From contig CAJHNH020000494.1 in assembly GCA_905116865.2 (NCBI GenBank), forward strand, positions 266,928 through 330,927: 64,000 nt of DNA, read 5' to 3'. This DNA is from Candidula unifasciata (Eukaryota; Mollusca; Gastropoda; Stylommatophora; Geomitridae). Of this stretch, positions 43,095 to 54,231 are shown one piece after another; positions within the stretch are counted from its first letter, which is position 1; each line of letters opens with the position of its first letter. Below the pieces are notes generated by a model. That model was given only the letters and a program-made list of their open reading frames with translations, was not told the DNA's origin and made no database searches. The position numbers were made by a program, and so were the translations under genes.

Positions 43095-43315
43095 GTTCGT
43101 TCCTTGGCGGAGCCAGACTATTTTCAAAAATGACCTTGGCTCCCAGGTCAGCCGAGCCTTGAGTGGGTACCGGATGCAGTCCCGGGAAGTAAAGGTGGCC
43201 GGCATGATGCTGACCACATCACCCATCCTATGCCGATTGGTCTATAAAAATATAGGTCTAGTCCTATATGCCCTGTAGCCTAAAGGCGTGGAAAGGGGAC
43301 CTTTACTTTTTTTTT
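43095..43315 (+). mobile_element. SINE family B copy
   Basis: The plus-strand body TGACCTTGGCTCCCAGGTCAG, CTTGAGTGGGTACCGGATG and ATAGGTCTAGTCCTATATGCC, then GGCGTGGAAAGGGGACC. The tRNA-like head is truncated. Confidence 0.7.
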
Positions 43316-43325
43316 TAAATTAAAT

Positions 43326-43608
43326 GATTGGGAGTCGCCGTGGCGTTGGCGGCTAGTCGCCCGCCTGTGGATCAAAAGGTCTAGAGCTCGCGTCCTGATG
43401 GAGACAGGACACAGACTCATTTTTTTAAAGACTTTGACTCCCAGGTCCACCCAGCTTTGAGTGGGTACCAGGTGCAGACCAGAGAAGTAAAGGCGGCCGG
43501 TGTGATGCTTACTACATCACCCACCAAGTGCCGATTGGTCTATACAAATATAGGTCTAGCCCTATATGCCCAATACGCATAAAGTTGTGGCAAGGGGTAC
43601 TTTACTTT
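43326..43608 (+). mobile_element. tRNA-derived SINE, family B, full copy
   Basis: The head GGGAGTCGCCGTGGCGTTGG has an A-box region, and GGTCTAGAGCTCGCG is a degenerate B box. The complete B body and the GGGGTACTTTACTTTTT end follow. It lies directly after another B copy, tail to head. Confidence 0.78.
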
Positions 43609-43927
43609 TTTTTTTAAACTAAATATTATTATCCAAAAAAAACATATATATCATGGAAATGTCTCGGGAATTAATGGCGGCCAGTCTGGTGTTGATCTCA
43701 CTATCTTTCCAGTTTCGATTAGTATATAACAACTGGAGGTCTCGCACCACATACTCGCTGCGCCAATGGTTAAAAGGGTTCTTACTACTTCTACTTCTGC
43801 CCTTTATCTCCCAATGGAGCATAGGTCCTCAACCAAGTCACGTCAAGTCGTCCTTAGCCTTGTTTTTATTGCATACACCTTTCCACATGTCTTCTTTCTC
43901 CGTGTGTTTTTTTTTTTTTTTTTTTTT

Positions 43928-44240
43928 TTCTTCCTTCATTTCTATGCCTCTGTTGGTTCCAGTGCAAAAGAAATTCTAGTTATATTTTCTCCGTGTGGTT
44001 TTTTTGTCTTCCTTCATTTCTATGCCTCTGTTGGTTCCAGTGCAAAAGAAATTCTAGTTATATTTTCTCCGTGTTTTTTTTTTTTTTTTTTTTTTGTCTT
44101 CCTTCATTTCTATGCCTCTGTTGGTTCCAGTGCAAAAGAAATTCTAGTTATATTTTCTCCGTGTGGTTTTTTTGTCTTCCTTCATTTCTATGCCTCTGTT
44201 GGTTCCAGTGCAAAAGAAATTCTAGTTATATTTTCTCCGT

Positions 44241-44282
<42 letters not shown>

Positions 44283-44345
44283 TCTTCCTTCATTTCTATG
44301 CCTCTGTTGGTTCCAGTGCAAAAGAAATTCTAGTTATATTGTATC
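43928..44345 (-). repeat. Five tandem copies of a LINE 3' end with T-run spacers
   Basis: The block TTCCTTCATTTCTATGCC to TTCTAGTTATATTTTCTCC starts at 43931, 44009, 44099, 44177 and 44285. The spacings 78, 90, 78 and 108 differ mainly in T-run length. On the minus strand it encodes NITRISFALEPTEA, the same LINE tail as 29690-29735. A 209-codon plus frame across it is not a gene. Confidence 0.85.
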
Positions 44346-45161
44346 ATTTTTCATTGATTTTCTTAGCTTATGCCCCATCCAACGCCAGCTACTAATACAG
44401 CTATTGCTGTTGCTATCGTTTTTGCTACTGTTACGACTATTATTTCGACGGGCATTCAGGGAGTAATGCCTTCAACTCTTCTTTCACAGCGAATAATAAA
44501 GATAAACATATGAATTCTTGCCAGATTCAAATCTGAAATATCAGTGTTGTATGTGAAAAATGGCAACTCTTTTAACAACAAAAATAACAACTGCTTTTTT
44601 TTTTCTGTTAAAATAGAACAGAAGAACAATATGCGTTCATCATCGTCAGTCAACAGAACCTTTGCAGAACTCAGCGCTCTTCCCGACACGCCCGAAAGTC
44701 TTTCTCTTTCTCTAAGCAAATTCTTCAACCGAATAGGTTTTCAATGTGCGTTACAAACAGCAAATTATCGAAACATTTCGGCTGCGGAAAAAAGAAACAA
44801 TCGTTAGCATTCATAAATGTTTGACTGCTGTGTTTTTAAGTTGTACAGTCAACTGGGGCGCCGTTGCTAACTGGATTCAGAGAGTTAAGCTCCAGAAAGT
44901 ATAGAGAGGGGTCTGAGAATGTGTACAAATCTTTACGTGAACAGTAAAAACCTGGTACAGACAAGGCATACCTACGTTTGTTTAACTCTGGCTTTGGTCC
45001 GTAGAAGTTGACGGAGATTATACAGAAATTTATGATGTGTAAAAAACACAATGAATGTTATTGTCAGGGGATGTCATACCTTTTGCACCAACAGTTTGCG
45101 AGCAAAACAATTTTGGCATTGAATTCTAAATTCCCTTTTACTGCTGCTACTACTATTAGTA
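44346..45161. other. Non-coding stretch
   Basis: Small open frames (for example 44544-44807) show no recognised domain. No repeat with defined ends is seen. Confidence 0.4.
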
Positions 45162-45440
45162 GCGGCGTCCGTGGCTAAGGCGTTGCGAGTCTGACTCGTA
45201 AGCCAGCATACCGCGATCGAAACCCATTGCAGGCTGCGTGGATTTTTGTCCTGGTATGGGGACGTCGCAGGTCGACCCAGCCTACAATGGGTACCAGGAT
45301 GGGCTGTCCTGGTAAAGTAAAGACAGCCGGCGTAATGCTGACCACATTACCCACAGAGTGCTGATGGTCTGTAAAAATATGGGACGCTCTGCCCATATGC
45401 CCGATGCGCCGAAAGGCGTGAAAAGGGAACTTTACTTTAC
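45162..45440 (+). mobile_element. tRNA-derived SINE, family C, full plus copy
   Basis: The head GCGGCGTCCGTGGCTAAGGC has an A box, and GCGATCGAAACCC is B-box-like. The shared B/C body and a GTGAAAAGGGAACTTTACTTT end follow. Flanks ACTATTAGTA and ACTATATTAGTA may be an imperfect target duplication. Confidence 0.85.
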
Positions 45441-45679
45441 TTTTACTATATTAGTATTAATCAATGCCGTCTTGGGGCATGGGCTGCCGAGAAGGTGACG
45501 GGGCCGCATGAGCATAGAACCCCCTGCTGATATATGCATATGTTTAATATTATCCACTTTTTACATTTAATTGCTGTCAGTATTTGTCATAGTGGCCTCA
45601 GCACGCTGGTTTTCCTAAGGGTGCATAATCCTTTTAAGACGGTTCTGCTAATACTGCTACTGCTAAAAATACTATTGGC

Positions 45680-45890
45680 TCGAGTCTGATGGACCCGGTC
45701 TTTTTTTTAAAAATGACTTGGCTCTCAGGCCGACCCAGCCATTAGTAAAAGCCAAGCACAGTCCTGGAAAGTAAAGGCGGCCGGTGTGATGTTGACTACA
45801 TCACCCACCCAGTGCCTATTGGTTTATACACTGTAGGTCTAACCCTATATGCCCAATACACGTGAAGGCGTGGAATCGAGTCCGTTACTT
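45680..45890 (+). mobile_element. SINE family B copy
   Basis: GGCTCGAGTCTGATGGACCC, then GCTCTCAGGCCGACCCAGCC, then GGTCTAACCCTATATGCCC and GTGAAGGCGTGGAATCGAG follow family B on the plus strand. Confidence 0.7.
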
Positions 45891-46344
45891 ACTAATACTA
45901 CTACTGCAGATACTACTACCATTACATTTATTGTTACTATAACTACAATACTTAAAGAATTAAATTTGTAGCATTGTTACCTTGTTAATGAAATGTTCTT
46001 TCTTAGCTTTAACTTTATGAAACAGACCTGTGCGCTGTAGAGCCGGTTGAGAACTAGTTATTTGATAAAACCGTGGGTTTTCAGAGCTAGATAACCTCGA
46101 GAAATCTTACCCCAAAATTCTTTAATGTGCTGCGACCTGTTTTAAATGCGACCAAAGATATGAACCGTTCCTCTTTACTGTGTGTCATATATGGGCTATA
46201 GGCTTGTTGGCCTCAACAATGGATTTATGCAATCAGATCTGGTAACTAGGGCTTGCTCTTATCGCCACTGGGTCAGAATGTGATTTCATTCTACTCAAGT
46301 CTGGGACGTACCATTAAGTACTGGACTTCCCCCCCCCCCCCCCC

Positions 46345-46510
46345 AAAAAAAAAAAATAACCTTGGCTCCCAGGTCGACACAACCTTGAATGAGTACCAGG
46401 TGGAGTCACGGGCAGCAAAGGCAGCCGGCGTTATGCTGATCACATCACCTACAAAATGCTGATTATGCCTACACCCCTGAAGGCGTGGGGAAAATGTCCT
46501 TTACCACGAA
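46345..46510 (+). mobile_element. SINE family B fragment
   Basis: ACCTTGGCTCCCAGGTCGAC, CCTTGAATGAGTACCAGGTG, GCAGCCGGCGTTATGCTGAT and GAAGGCGTGGGGAAAATGTCC follow the B body. A poly-C/poly-A run (46328-46357) replaces the head. Confidence 0.65.
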
Positions 46511-46796
46511 CTACAAAAGTAAATTATTCCAAACTACAAGTAGAAAAAGAAGTTTATGACGGATCCAATGGTTGCATTGTTCCTCAACAAAAGGTTAGTG
46601 CAGTGTTTGTCAACCGTACCCCCCCCCCCCCCCCCCCCCACCCACCACCCTAAAATTTTTATGCACCCTGTATAACATATACATAATACCTAAAGTCTTT
46701 ACGAGTCAATTTTTGAATTGTCCTCCTTGACAATCAAATGTCCCCCCCCCCCCCCTCTCGCCCTCCGGCAAATTGATCACAATCAAACTGCCTACT

Positions 46797-47440
<644 letters not shown>

Positions 47441-47460
47441 TTTGTTCCGCTACATCCTAA

Positions 47461-48022
47461 ACTCTTGTTAACGCACCGGAGAACTTATTATATAGCCATG
47501 ACCTATTTCTTGTCCTCTTGACAGTTCATGTTTTAATAATTGCTTGAAATTGTGTTACTGAAACATTCTGACAGTTGCTGCTGTATTGATTTTGTAGACT
47601 GGATGTCTTTAGGCAACACATACGTGTTTACTAACCCACTTAGTCTTTGCGTATCAGTGCTTCTTCTGTCCTTTGAAGAATTTAATTACTTCACGTTTCT
47701 ATTTATCTTCTATGTCTGTGGCTTAGGAGCTATGAAGCTAGTTTCATAATCCCGACGAACCGTTCAGGGTTACATCTGCTAGTGGCGATTTGACAGCAGA
47801 TCCGCTGTGCACTGATTAAGCGATTAGTAAGGACTAACTTCATAGCACTTCGGACAGATCCATAGGTGCTCCGATCGCCTCCACAAAAACTCAACAAGCG
47901 TAAAACTGATGACGCCTGTTTTGTGTTGATTAATGAATTACCTTATTTCCTTGATTTTGATGAAATATTACTTTCTTGCACCCTCATGTCTAGTATACAT
48001 TGACAAGGATCTCAACTATGAA
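47461..48022. other. Non-coding stretch with a family F LINE 3' UTR remnant
   Basis: AACTTCATAGCACTTCGGACAG at 47842 onward resembles the 3' UTR of the minus-strand family F copies at 19400 and 22690. Nothing else is recognised. Confidence 0.35.
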
Positions 48023-48032
48023 ATGAGCGTCG

Positions 48033-48246
48033 GCGTCTGTGCCTTAGGCCAGTAATGCCGGGTTCGATCCCAGCTGTGGGCGTTGCGCCTTGCGTTAGTT
48101 TCGACAGTGGTATCCAGAAGCCGACCGTTCAGTGAGCAATGGCAAATTACTTGACGTAAATTTGTCTAGAAAAACCATAAAAGCCAATAAAAAATGATGG
48201 GTTGGTTATGCAATATCCAGTAAAGGATACGCAACTAACTAACTTT
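48033..48246 (+). mobile_element. tRNA-derived SINE, family D, copy with exact duplication
   Basis: The head contains GGGTTCGATCCC (B box). The body has GTTTCGACAGTGGTATCCAG and GACGTAAATTTGTC, and an (AACT)n tail follows. An exact 10-bp duplication ATGAGCGTCG flanks it (48023-48032 and 48247-48256). Confidence 0.87.
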
Positions 48247-48256
48247 ATGAGCGTCG

Positions 48257-49788
48257 ACCGTCTCCTTGGCAAATTACTGAACATACAAATACTTTGTAAA
48301 CTTACAAAGATTAAACAAAGCTGGAGTTAGTTGTGCAGTGCCGTATAAAGTGTAGCAGGCTGGCGAAGCAAAAAGCATGTTAATAATTTTTGTTAGGCTG
48401 CACTTGCAAAATAAACCTGGCAGGTTCAGGAAGGTTGTTTGTAAAAGACCTTGTGCAGTGCGAATAGGTTCGTTGGGTTGTGAGTCGGCGGTAGTAAGAC
48501 GAGAAATATGTAATTCAGATTTTTCCGTTGCGGATCTGTTCAGGAGTTCTTAGCATAAAACCTGGGTTCATAGGACTGAATGGAGAGAGATGGATTGGCT
48601 GTCTGGTTTATTGTAGTAGCACTTTCAAAAGCTAGTGTGTTAGACCTTTTATGTGTATCCTCGCTTGGAGATAGTTTGACTGCAGGTCACTGAAAATGAT
48701 TTATCGATCTGATGGTATTCTTGAACTCATGTTTACATGACGTTTCAATGATTGCTGCCATCACTGATGTAATTTCTTACTCTCATCCTCATTCTTTGTT
48801 AGTCGGAGGGATTAGCACATGGTCTGTTCGAAAACGATGTTGATTTTTAATGTATTATTATATTTGAAGCACGATATTTCTGTGTTCCGGTAATTAAATA
48901 GATGATAAATGTGATGGTTACATTAATTAGTTTCATTAGGAATACGAATTGTTGTTAAGTGCGTCTTGTTTTACCGTCATTGCTAATAACACTTTAGACA
49001 AAACATAACCTGTCAGGGCTGAGACACAATAGATCTTATTCCTAGCCTAACGAACCTTATCTTTTTTGTTCTTGTTGCCGAAGCAGCGTGGGTGTGGGTT
49101 TCGGCTTCCACTTACCATGACATTCTTTGTTGACGATTTTATAGGCCGGAAGTAGAGATAGGTTCAAGGAGTAGATTTATCTTATCCTTCATTGTGTTTC
49201 TCTCCTTCCTTTAGACAACATTCCCCTTAGGCTTCGCTTTTGGTGCCAAAGAATATGCTTGACATAATATGCACTTTCTCCTCTACTTACGACCTTTGCG
49301 ACTTACCACCATCGGCACATATGACCATTACAAGTAAATAAATAAGAAAAACTAGTAATTAAAGAAAGATGATATCACTGATAGGGTAAAAAATGTTTCC
49401 GGAACTGATGCAATAAAATATATATCTTATTCGCACATTAATTACAGCTAAACATACATAGTTTGATACATAGTTTGTGTTTTATATACAAAATTTATAA
49501 AACGTTTAAAAAAAAAAGTTTTGAAAAATATAAATTCTGTTTACGACCTGCTGGTAGAAACGGAACTCGGTCATAGAAAAACATTCAGACATAAAACATG
49601 ATGGGAACTCGAAATAAAACTCGTAACACGGTTACAAACACAACTTTAACATAAAATACTGCCTCAGACGCTTGTAAAATACGAAACATATCTACAAATA
49701 TTTTTTAAACAAAACAAACATTGGAAATAACAGGAAATATTGCTACAGGCGCTGCGAATAAAATTCAATGTGGCTAGCTATAAAAATA
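48257..49788. other. Non-coding stretch
   Basis: 1.5 kb without a supported gene or definable repeat. Confidence 0.4.
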
Positions 49789-49797
49789 GGCATAACA

Positions 49798-49997
49798 CTT
49801 TTTTTTCAAGTATCTAGAACTCATGAGTTGTTAACCCTTAGGCTCAGTTCTTTGGATATCGCAACCTTTCGGCCTTGATTCCATGATAGATACCATAAAT
49901 CTGGGAGAAATGTGGCTTTTCTGCCTACCCCCGAACTACAAGGAGTTCGTCACCCGGTCACCGCTAAGTCCGGTTTAACCAACTACGCTAGCGAGCC
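49798..49997 (-). mobile_element. tRNA-derived SINE, family E, copy 2
   Basis: Matches 26557-26780 (TTGTTAACCCTTAGGCTC, then GATATCGCAACCTTTCGGCC, then AGTTCGTCACCCGGTCACCG). A 9-bp duplication GGCATAACA (49789-49797 and 49998-50006) flanks it. Confidence 0.83.
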
Positions 49998-50019
49998 GGC
50001 ATAACATAGGCATAACATG

Positions 50020-50150
50020 AAACCTACTACTACTGCTGCTACTACAACTACAACTACTGCTGCTACTACAACTTTAACTACTGCTGCTGTTGCTGCTGCT
50101 GCTGCTACTACTACTACTAATGCTGCTGCAGCAACAACTACAATTGTAAC
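50020..50150. repeat. Imperfect (ACT/GCT)n triplet tract
   Basis: A mixture of ACT, GCT and ACA triplets. Thr- and Ala-rich frames over it are artefacts. Confidence 0.85.
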
Positions 50151-50305
50151 TTCAACAACAATTACCGCTACTGCCATTGCTACTAATTCCTCAAATTCAC
50201 ACTTTAACGTTTTATCTTGCATGCTATTACTATTTTAATTCCCCTGCTGTTGTATTTTTTTTTTAAACTCTCCACCACCCAGTGGAACTACAAGAGCCGT
50301 TTATA

Positions 50306-51261
50306 CAAGGTCCGACAATTAAGTAATGAGACTGATTTTATTACGGTCAAGACAAATGTGCCATCTATGAAGCAAAGAATTGATTACAAAGAGGCAACCC
50401 TCATCGAATATCTGGCAACTTTTCATCGCCGCCTGAAAAGCAGACGACAAACAAGCCGTCATTTTATTGATCTAGTTAGATGTGCATCGTTACGAAATCA
50501 CCATGAAGCAAAAAGCTAACATTAAACTGTTTGAAACTCAGAAAAAGCGCCATTGCAACAGTTTAATTGATGCCACAAGTTTATGGGGATAATTGTTTAT
50601 CTACTGCACAGATTTTCAGGTGGTATTCACGATTCAAAAATGGTGTAGAAATGATTACTAAAGCAACTAGACCTGGACGACCAATTTCTGTTTGTAATGA
50701 TGAACTCATTGCAAACGTCACAGAACGGATACAAGAAGATCGTTGTTTTACTGTCAGGATGATGGCAGATGAATATTGGGTTAATGGAGAGACCCTTCGC
50801 AAAATTTTACTGCAAAATTTTGGCCAGAAAAAAAAAATGCTTGCAGGTTTGTACAGCATTTATTTTCTGATGACCAAAAACATCAGCGGGTTGAGTACCC
50901 ACAAGACATCATCAAAACAGGTATTTTTTGGGCCCCAAAACAAGTGTGTGTTCTTAACCATCCACCCTATTCCCCCGATTTGTCCCCATGTAATTATTTT
51001 TTATTCCCAAAAGTAAAGTTACCATTGAAAGGACGCTTCTTTGACGAAATTGATTGCATCCAAAGGGCCGTACCACTGACTTTAAGGGCCATAGCAACAA
51101 AAGAACTTCAGACGTCTTTCCAGCGTTTGTTAGATCGTGCTACTCATTGTATCAATGCACAAGGTGCTTTCTTTAAATAAAATACAGGTTATATCTTTAA
51201 CTGTTTATTTTTTAAAATAATTTTTATAGAATTAGTCTCATTACTTAATTGTCAGATCTTG
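50306..51261 (+). mobile_element. Internally deleted mariner transposon
   Basis: The ends CAAGGTCCGACAATTAAG and its near-complement CTTAATTGTCAGATCTTG form inverted repeats of about 28 bp, bounded by TA on each side (50304-50305 and 51262-51263). Inside, broken frames encode a mariner transposase. These are an N-terminal helix-turn-helix region (VYGDNCLSTAQIFRWYSRFK, then RPGRPIS), and after deletion of the middle, HPPYSPDLSPCNYFLFPK and LKGRFFDEID. The first two catalytic aspartates are lost with the middle. The third is Asn in this copy (PCNY, family PCDY). The 956-bp length is shorter than the usual 1.3 kb. It is not active by itself but keeps ends that a related transposase could use. 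Confidence 0.88.
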
Positions 51262-51336
51262 TACATCGCAATGACAGTCTATTCCCTCCCCCATCCCCTG
51301 CTCCAATTGTTTTCCGTTATATTTTTTAAAGCAATG

Positions 51337-51735
51337 ACAACAGCTCACAGAAGCCAGCTGCAGGCCTCGAAAATGAGATATCTGAGAAAGGTGGCCCAAG
51401 TGACAAGAAGGGACAAAGTCCGCAATCAGACAATACATCAAGATCTTGATACCCAGTCCTTACAAACCCCAGTGGATCAGTCACAGTTACGTTGGTTTGG
51501 ACATGTGTGCAGGATGGGAGAAAATCGGCCACCATGGCAGGCAAGGGAGGCTAAGAATCCGGGAACCAGACCTCCAGGACGACCTAGGGTGCGCTGGGAA
51601 GACAACATCCGACAGTCCCCAACTGACAGAGGACTGGAATGGAACAAAGCCAGAAAGAAAACTGCGGATAGAGACGTCTGGCAATCTCTCTGGCAAACCT
51701 CTACACCCCAAGGTAGAAGAGGAGCGACTAAGTAA
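51337..51735 (+). pseudogene. Non-LTR RT C-terminal fragment, plus copy
   Basis: The plus strand reads LRKVAQVTRRDKVRNQTIHQ, then QLRWFGHVCRMGENRPPWQA, then GRPRVRWEDNIRQS, ending in GRRGATK. Same family as the minus copy at 39187-39570. The polymerase core is absent. Confidence 0.8.
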
Positions 51736-51967
51736 GTAAGTATATTTTTTAAAGAGATAATCTAACTGAACACCGTTCTTTTTGTAAAGAATTTAAGAGT
51801 ATCCCCCCCCCCCCTTTTTTTTTTTTTTTTTTTTTAACCATGCATTTAAATTCTATGTTAAAGTATTTATTTATGAATTTCAAATAATGTCAGACAATAA
51901 TTATATTTCGTTGTTGTTGTTATGAGCTCCTTTATACAAATTAAAGGGAAAGGAGGGCTGACCGAAT

Positions 51968-51987
51968 GTGTGTGTGTGCGTGTGTGC

Positions 51988-52032
<45 letters not shown>
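51968..52032. repeat. (GT)n microsatellite
   Basis: A GT run with a few GC interruptions. Confidence 0.95.
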
Positions 52033-52035
<3 letters not shown>

Positions 52036-52672
52036 AAGGGAGGGAGTGAACCTCCTAATCAGGCTATCTTGAATCTGAAGATTGTGGCTGTCACTCTGTC
52101 TCTACCTTGATGAGATATCGTGAAGCCCCAAAAGCAGACATACAAAGACATTTTAAAAGGTTCAAAGCTTATCTGCAGATAAACTACTGTGGTAACTCAG
52201 AGACACATTGTAATAAAACAACTGCTGTGTTACCTTTCCTGTCACTTACATTATACGTTAATGTGACCTATGCTTTAAAAAAATCATTTTATTTTTAATA
52301 CATTCTCCAGATATTTTTTAATTTTATTAATAATATTGTGTGGATATTTTCTCATCCTTTTATTTATACTAACTTGTAGCCTATTTAAACTGAAAAAATA
52401 ATCAGTTTGAGATGCCTCAACATCCAGCTATTGTTAACATATATTTTAAAGTTTTCTGCGATAATTGGAGTAAGTTAAAACCTCAGACCTCAGGTCTTTA
52501 TACAGCTTAGGGCCTCATCAAGTATCAGCCTGATCCTAGATCAACCCATTCATCTTTCGCCCTGTGGGTTCCGGTGAAGGGCTTTCTAGTTTTGCTGTTT
52601 GCTTTTTGCCCCATTCTGTGTCCTGTTCAGCACAAGCGACGTTTCCTGTCTTCTTGAATCAACCAGGTGGTC
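52033..52672. other. Left flank of the Gypsy element
   Basis: AT-rich, with no supported gene. It ends with the TTTTC target duplication at 52673-52677. Confidence 0.4.
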
Positions 52673-52677
52673 TTTTC

Positions 52678-53430
52678 TGTAACGAAATATAGGCAGAAAA
52701 GGGGTTAAATGAACAAGCATACATTTCAGACCACCACACAGCGTACTAATCCATCACTGTGTGAAATGACAGAAATAGGTGATTAGAAAGCCATGGCCTA
52801 GCCAGCTATGCAGAACACACCGCCATGACATCTGACAGTGAGGGATGAAACATTCGACGAGTGCCCGTGAACTGTGACCAGCGGATGAGATACGTTCATC
52901 CAGACGTGACCACCAAAGACAGGTGACAGAGAAGTGATGGAGAAGGTACGCCAGGAGGAGCGGGAAAGCGGGAATAAAGTCAGAGCCAGGGGCTTGAGAA
53001 GTTAGTTAGCCCCGGGACCGCTTGAGAGGTTAGTTAGTCCCGGAACCGCTGGAGAGGACAGTTAGCCACGGAACCGCTTGATAGGACAGGTTAGGGCTGA
53101 ACCGCTGGAAAGACCGGTTAGGAGAAAACTAGTGATTTACTTCGTTTAGAAGGTATATGTTAAACTTGGAGTTTAGCTAGAACAGTGGTTAAGGAACTCG
53201 TAGAGAGTCATACGAATAGCCTGTATCCAGATAATACAGTGTTCATATACTATTGAATTTATAAAGCCTCTATGACTGGAATATTGTAAATAAACAGCTC
53301 TTGTGTAATTGTTACATCACTGGCCTTGTTCTTGAGTACGATTGAAGAGAGATACGAACTATATTCATTCACTTGGCCGACTTAGGCACATCTATTTCTT
53401 GGGGGATGTATAGGCACGCCCTGTGCCACA
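52678..53430 (+). repeat. 5' LTR of the Gypsy element
   Basis: It starts TGTAACGAAATA and ends GTGCCACA. U3 contains a degenerate 28-bp tandem repeat, 4.6 copies at 52993-53122, each with an (A/G)GTTAG core and a final ACCG. A TTTATAAA TATA-like box lies at 53258-53265 and an AATAAA signal at 53289-53294. These place the transcription start and R region in the last 150 bp. Confidence 0.93.
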
Positions 53431-53445
53431 AGTGATGAGGATATT

Positions 53446-53463
53446 TGGATGCCGTGACCAACG
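53446..53463 (+). other. Possible primer binding site
   Basis: TGGATGCCGTGACCAACG begins with the expected TGG but lies 15 bases after the LTR end, further than usual. The tRNA could not be named. Low confidence. Confidence 0.35.
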
Positions 53464-53663
53464 ACAGTCTTGTTGACATCGACATCTTTAACAGTCAAGA
53501 CTGCTGTAACAAAATACCAAATAAGCTACCGCAACAAAACGTGAACTAAAAGCACGTTGATGATAGTACCTGCTGAAAAAAAAAAAAAAAAATTCGACAA
53601 ACCCTTCATCAGATTGGAGAGACGTAAACCAGACCAACAGCCTGCAACCACCTTTTGGAGCCA

Positions 53664-53858
53664 ACCGTCTACACTAGAATCAGGGGGACACGCCCGTTCT
53701 AGCCTGGAGTAAACCGTCTACACTAGAATCAGGGGGACACGCCCGTTCTAGCCCGGAGCAAACCGTCTACACTAGAATCAGGGGGACACGCCCGTTCTAG
53801 CCCGGAGCAAACCGTCTACACTAGAATCAGGGGGACGCGCCCGTTCTAGTCTGGAGCC
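53664..53858 (+). repeat. 49-bp tandem repeat x4 in the Gypsy leader
   Basis: Four near-perfect units start at ACCGTCTACACTAGAATC with a period of exactly 49 bp. Each holds CTAGAA and TTCTAG as inverted arms around a G-run/C-run pair, so each unit can form a small hairpin. It sits in the untranslated leader about 370 bp before gag. Confidence 0.9.
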
Positions 53859-54231
53859 ATAATATAAACTTTTCCTAACTTTACACACTCGGAAGATTAT
53901 AGGAAAGTCAAGAACTGTGAGCTGTCCGATTTTACAAATAGGAACTGCAAAATAAGCGCGATTTTAAAGAACCTTGAACATTAACATTAATTAGTTTAAA
54001 TATATTGTGATTTTCAATTTACAGTGGTGTAGGGAAAACCTTTTCTTATCTTTCCCTACCTTTCCTATTAACTTAGAAAATAATTCCAGGACAGTGCCGA
54101 TTTTTAATTACAGTGTGTTGTGAAAAGAGAATTTTTTTTTTTCAGACCGCACTCAACAAGGTAATTTGACATTTTCTGTTTTTTCAATTTTAATTTACTT
54201 GCATTAGATTAATTTCCCAGATTTTTTAAAA

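Noticed and set aside
43766..44395. 209-codon repetitive Phe-rich frame
   Set aside because: Five tandem copies of an inverted LINE tail with T-runs, not a gene.
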